Assembly (NCBI GenBank): GCA_937868555.1
Contig: CALMNI010000133.1
Coordinates: 1-6,306, forward strand
Length of the DNA: 6,306 bases
Direction: 5' to 3'
From: an uncultured bacterium
GTDB lineage: Bacteria; Patescibacteriota; Patescibacteriia; Patescibacteriales; Patescibacteriaceae
Positions within the stretch are counted from its first letter, which is position 1, and each line of letters opens with the position of its first letter. Below, piece after piece: positions 4,751-6,306 of the stretch. The notes under the pieces were generated by a model. It worked only from the letters and a program-made list of their open reading frames with translations, was not told the DNA's origin and searched no databases. The position numbers were made by a program, and so were the translations under genes.

Positions 4751-6201
4751 ACTGTTTTAGCGTTTGGGCGCACAAAAGAAGCGAGCACGCTTTGTATGTC
4801 TTCCTTAGTAAATCCTCGGAAAACAAATAAGGCAATTAAATATAACAGTGCGCCGAAAACAATGTTAACAATGGGATGGGTAATGCTTTTAAGCAAATAC
4901 ACTCCTATACCCATGCATATGCCGGCAGCGCTCACTTTTATAACCATTACCGCAAGACGCTTAAGGCGCAGTTTAAAAATCTGCGGAATAACGAGCCAGC
5001 CGAGTCCCAACATCACTATGCTCGTTATAAGATTAGTTACGCAAGCTCCCATTACTCCCCATTTCGGTATTAAATAAAAATTTAGAGCCGCACTCGCTAT
5101 TGAAGTAATGGCAATATTAATCGTGTTTCGTTTTTGCCTATCACAAGCGTTCAATAATGAACCCACAGGAAATCCTAAAAACATAAAAGGGACAGCGAGC
5201 ATAGTAACTTGCAAAGGCCAGGCAACGGCGCTAAAACTTTCCTTAAAAATGGTAATAATTTGATCAGCTAGCACAATAGTACCTATCATAATAGGAATAC
5301 TGAGAATCAATGAATAGCTGATAGCTCGCTCAAATGTTATGGCTAATTGTTCACGGTTACGCTGCCAGTAGGCGCTTAAGGCGGGATATAGCGAAGCGGT
5401 AAAGGCCATGGGGAGAAACTGGATGGCGACAACAATCTTAAAAGGAACCTGATATAAACCCACAGCTTGGTCGCCAGCAAATTTAAATAAAAGGACGGAG
5501 TCGAAGTAAGTATAAAAACGCTGGAAAATGGCATAAATCGCAAAGGGCAGGGCCAAAAGAAAAACCTGTTTAAAGGTAGCGGCATCCCACGACAGACGCA
5601 AATGCAAGCCGGCTAAGCGACGAGCAGCGAGCCAGGAGTAGCCCAAGTTGAAAAGGCTCGCTAAGCCAAGCGAGGCCATTAGCCAGCGTATATCTCCGTT
5701 AATATTAATAACAATCAAGCTCGCTCCCAAGACAATGAGCTGGAAAATAACCGAGGCAATACTTTCAAATTTTAAATTATGGTAGCCGCGCAAAATAGCG
5801 TAAAAAATTCCCGTGAAGTTATCAAGCACCATCGCTATTGATGAAATATAGATGAGTTGCTTTGTTAAGGGATCATAGTGCCACAATCCAGTCCATATAA
5901 ACAAGATGGCGAGCGTTGCCAATGAAAAAAATAACTTAGCAGTTAAAATTGTATTCGCGAGCGAAGAAGCGCGGCTTTCGTCTTTGGCAATTTCCCTCGT
6001 TAAAATATTGCCCAAGCCGAAATCAATAAAAATAGAAAAAATAGAGGTGATGGAAACGGCAAAATAATACTGGCCTAAATCAGCCGGTCCTAATACGCGG
6101 GCGTACATGGTAAAATACGCCAGCGATATAATTTTTTGCAGCACTAAGGCCAGCGTAAAATATGAGGTATTGCGGGCAATGCTGCTGATTTTTTCAGTCA
6201 T
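4747..6201 (-). CDS. Polysaccharide flippase, Wzx/MATE-type (MOP superfamily)
   Basis: This 484-residue integral membrane protein has about 12-14 predicted helices and the length typical of Wzx-like oligosaccharide flippases. These move undecaprenyl-linked glycan units from the inner to the outer face of the cytoplasmic membrane. The N-terminus carries the polysaccharide biosynthesis protein signature: ARVLGPADLGQYYFAVS (34-50), then DFGLGNILTREIA (60-72). Mid-protein, YFDSVLLFKFAGDQAVGLYQVPFKI (232-256) matches the conserved seventh-helix region. NFYLIPKWGVMGACVTNLI (374-392) matches the C-terminal repeat (Polysacc_synt_C). The ATG at 6201 begins directly with the amphipathic leader common in the family and lies about 15 bases from the predicted RNA start, with no Shine-Dalgarno sequence. 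It is the first gene of a two-gene unit with the GT4 gene. Substrate cannot be predicted, and a lipid or peptidoglycan-precursor flippase of the same superfamily is less likely from the motifs and glycosyltransferase context. Confidence 0.93.
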   Translation of the reverse strand: MTEKISSIARNTSYFTLALVLQKIISLAYFTMYARVLGPADLGQYYFAVSITSIFSIFIDFGLGNILTREIAKDESRASSLANTILTAKLFFSLATLAILFIWTGLWHYDPLTKQLIYISSIAMVLDNFTGIFYAILRGYHNLKFESIASVIFQLIVLGASLIVININGDIRWLMASLGLASLFNLGYSWLAARRLAGLHLRLSWDAATFKQVFLLALPFAIYAIFQRFYTYFDSVLLFKFAGDQAVGLYQVPFKIVVAIQFLPMAFTASLYPALSAYWQRNREQLAITFERAISYSLILSIPIMIGTIVLADQIITIFKESFSAVAWPLQVTMLAVPFMFLGFPVGSLLNACDRQKRNTINIAITSIASAALNFYLIPKWGVMGACVTNLITSIVMLGLGWLVIPQIFKLRLKRLAVMVIKVSAAGICMGIGVYLLKSITHPIVNIVFGALLYLIALFVFRGFTKEDIQSVLASFVRPNAKTV

Positions 6202-6222
6202 ACAATGTAAAACTATTAGTCC

Positions 6223-6251
6223 AATATATCATTTTTTCCCTAAAATATCAA
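6223..6251 (-). promoter_or_regulatory. Promoter for the flippase-GT4 unit
   Basis: On the minus strand TTGATA (6246-6251, five of six matches to the -35) is separated by exactly 17 bases from TATATT (6223-6228, five of six matches to the -10). RNA would start near 6216, giving a leader of only about 15 bases before the flippase ATG at 6201. The -35 begins two bases after the T tract of the upstream gene's terminator, so the two elements are packed end to end. There is little room for regulatory sites in the leader. Confidence 0.65.
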
Positions 6252-6252
6252 T

Positions 6253-6289
6253 AAAAATTGGAGCAACTAATAATACAAGTTGCTCCAAT
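6253..6289 (-). terminator. Rho-independent terminator of an unseen upstream minus-strand gene
   Basis: A perfect 12-base inverted repeat (ATTGGAGCAACT at 6257-6268, AGTTGCTCCAAT at 6278-6289) surrounds a 9-base loop. Read on the minus strand it runs into five T residues (complement of 6253-6257), an intrinsic terminator for a gene lying to the right of the window. It insulates the flippase unit from upstream transcription. On the plus strand the stem is followed by TATATAATTA without a T run, so that direction is unlikely. Confidence 0.8.
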
Positions 6290-6306
6290 ATATATAATTA
6301 GACCCT

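Noticed and set aside
4414..4835. Two short minus-strand frames around the flippase-GT4 junction (4414-4596, 4641-4835)
   Set aside because: Both are alternative frames of confident genes and show no family features.
4796..5077. Two overlapping plus-strand frames antisense to the flippase 3' end
   Set aside because: Their composition reflects the antisense of hydrophobic codons; no promoter or family signal.
5376..5585. Minus-strand frame of 69 codons inside the flippase
   Set aside because: It is an out-of-frame reading of membrane-helix codons, rich in Leu/Phe/Pro.
6257..6289. Long inverted repeat considered as a transposon end or CRISPR repeat unit
   Set aside because: It occurs once, has a 9-base loop and a T tract on one side, and no second copy or target duplication was seen; it fits an intrinsic terminator.
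6107..6301. Plus-strand frame of 64 codons at the right edge
   Set aside because: It is antisense to the flippase start, then runs through the flippase promoter and an upstream terminator hairpin, which are better explanations of that DNA.

Overview
The window looks like chromosomal DNA from a bacterium with moderate to low GC (about 40-45% by eye). I infer Candidate Phyla Radiation (Patescibacteria, Parcubacteria-like) with moderate confidence. The basis is the style of the proteins: an N-terminally anchored DUF192 protein, and GT2 and GT4 enzymes that resemble those I associate with this group. Other points fit: tight gene overlaps, and no recognisable Shine-Dalgarno sequence upstream of any of the seven genes. 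Promoters read as ordinary sigma70-type (TTGACA/TATAAT), which argues against Bacteroidota. TGA is a stop codon here (the end of the flippase), which argues against the recoded SR1/Gracilibacteria lineages.

Layout, in transcription order on the minus strand from the right edge. A strong hairpin terminator (6253-6289) ends an unseen upstream gene. Immediately after it, a good promoter (6223-6251) starts a two-gene unit: a Wzx/MATE-type polysaccharide flippase (4747-6201) joined by a 4-base ATGA overlap to a GT4 glycosyltransferase (3671-4750). Next comes the only plus-strand gene, a small three-helix membrane protein of unknown function (3236-3652), convergent with the GT4 gene. Its terminator hairpin is built partly from the last codons of the GT4 gene. 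Left of it, a compact divergent promoter region (3164-3217) has two sigma70-like promoters sharing one symmetric -10 element. One fires right into the unknown gene. The other fires left into a second minus-strand unit: GT2 glycosyltransferase (2442-3149), membrane-anchored DUF192 protein (2009-2458), O-antigen ligase/polymerase-like membrane protein (571-2043) and transcript cleavage factor GreA (90-545). That unit ends at a strong terminator (42-72). Its genes overlap by 17 and 35 bases, and greA follows after 25 bases, possibly with its own weak promoter.

How the genes work together (inference from families): the GT2 and GT4 enzymes add sugars to a lipid-linked glycan on the cytoplasmic face, the flippase moves it across the membrane, and the O-antigen ligase-like protein polymerises or ligates it outside. 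This is a small surface-polysaccharide locus. DUF192 and GreA are passengers or co-regulated neighbours with no established link to the pathway. No mobile element, CRISPR array, tRNA, rRNA or riboswitch was recognised. Positions 1-41 hold no gene that I can see. I found no clear new multi-gene system; the most interesting items are the symmetric divergent promoter and the unidentified membrane gene it drives.
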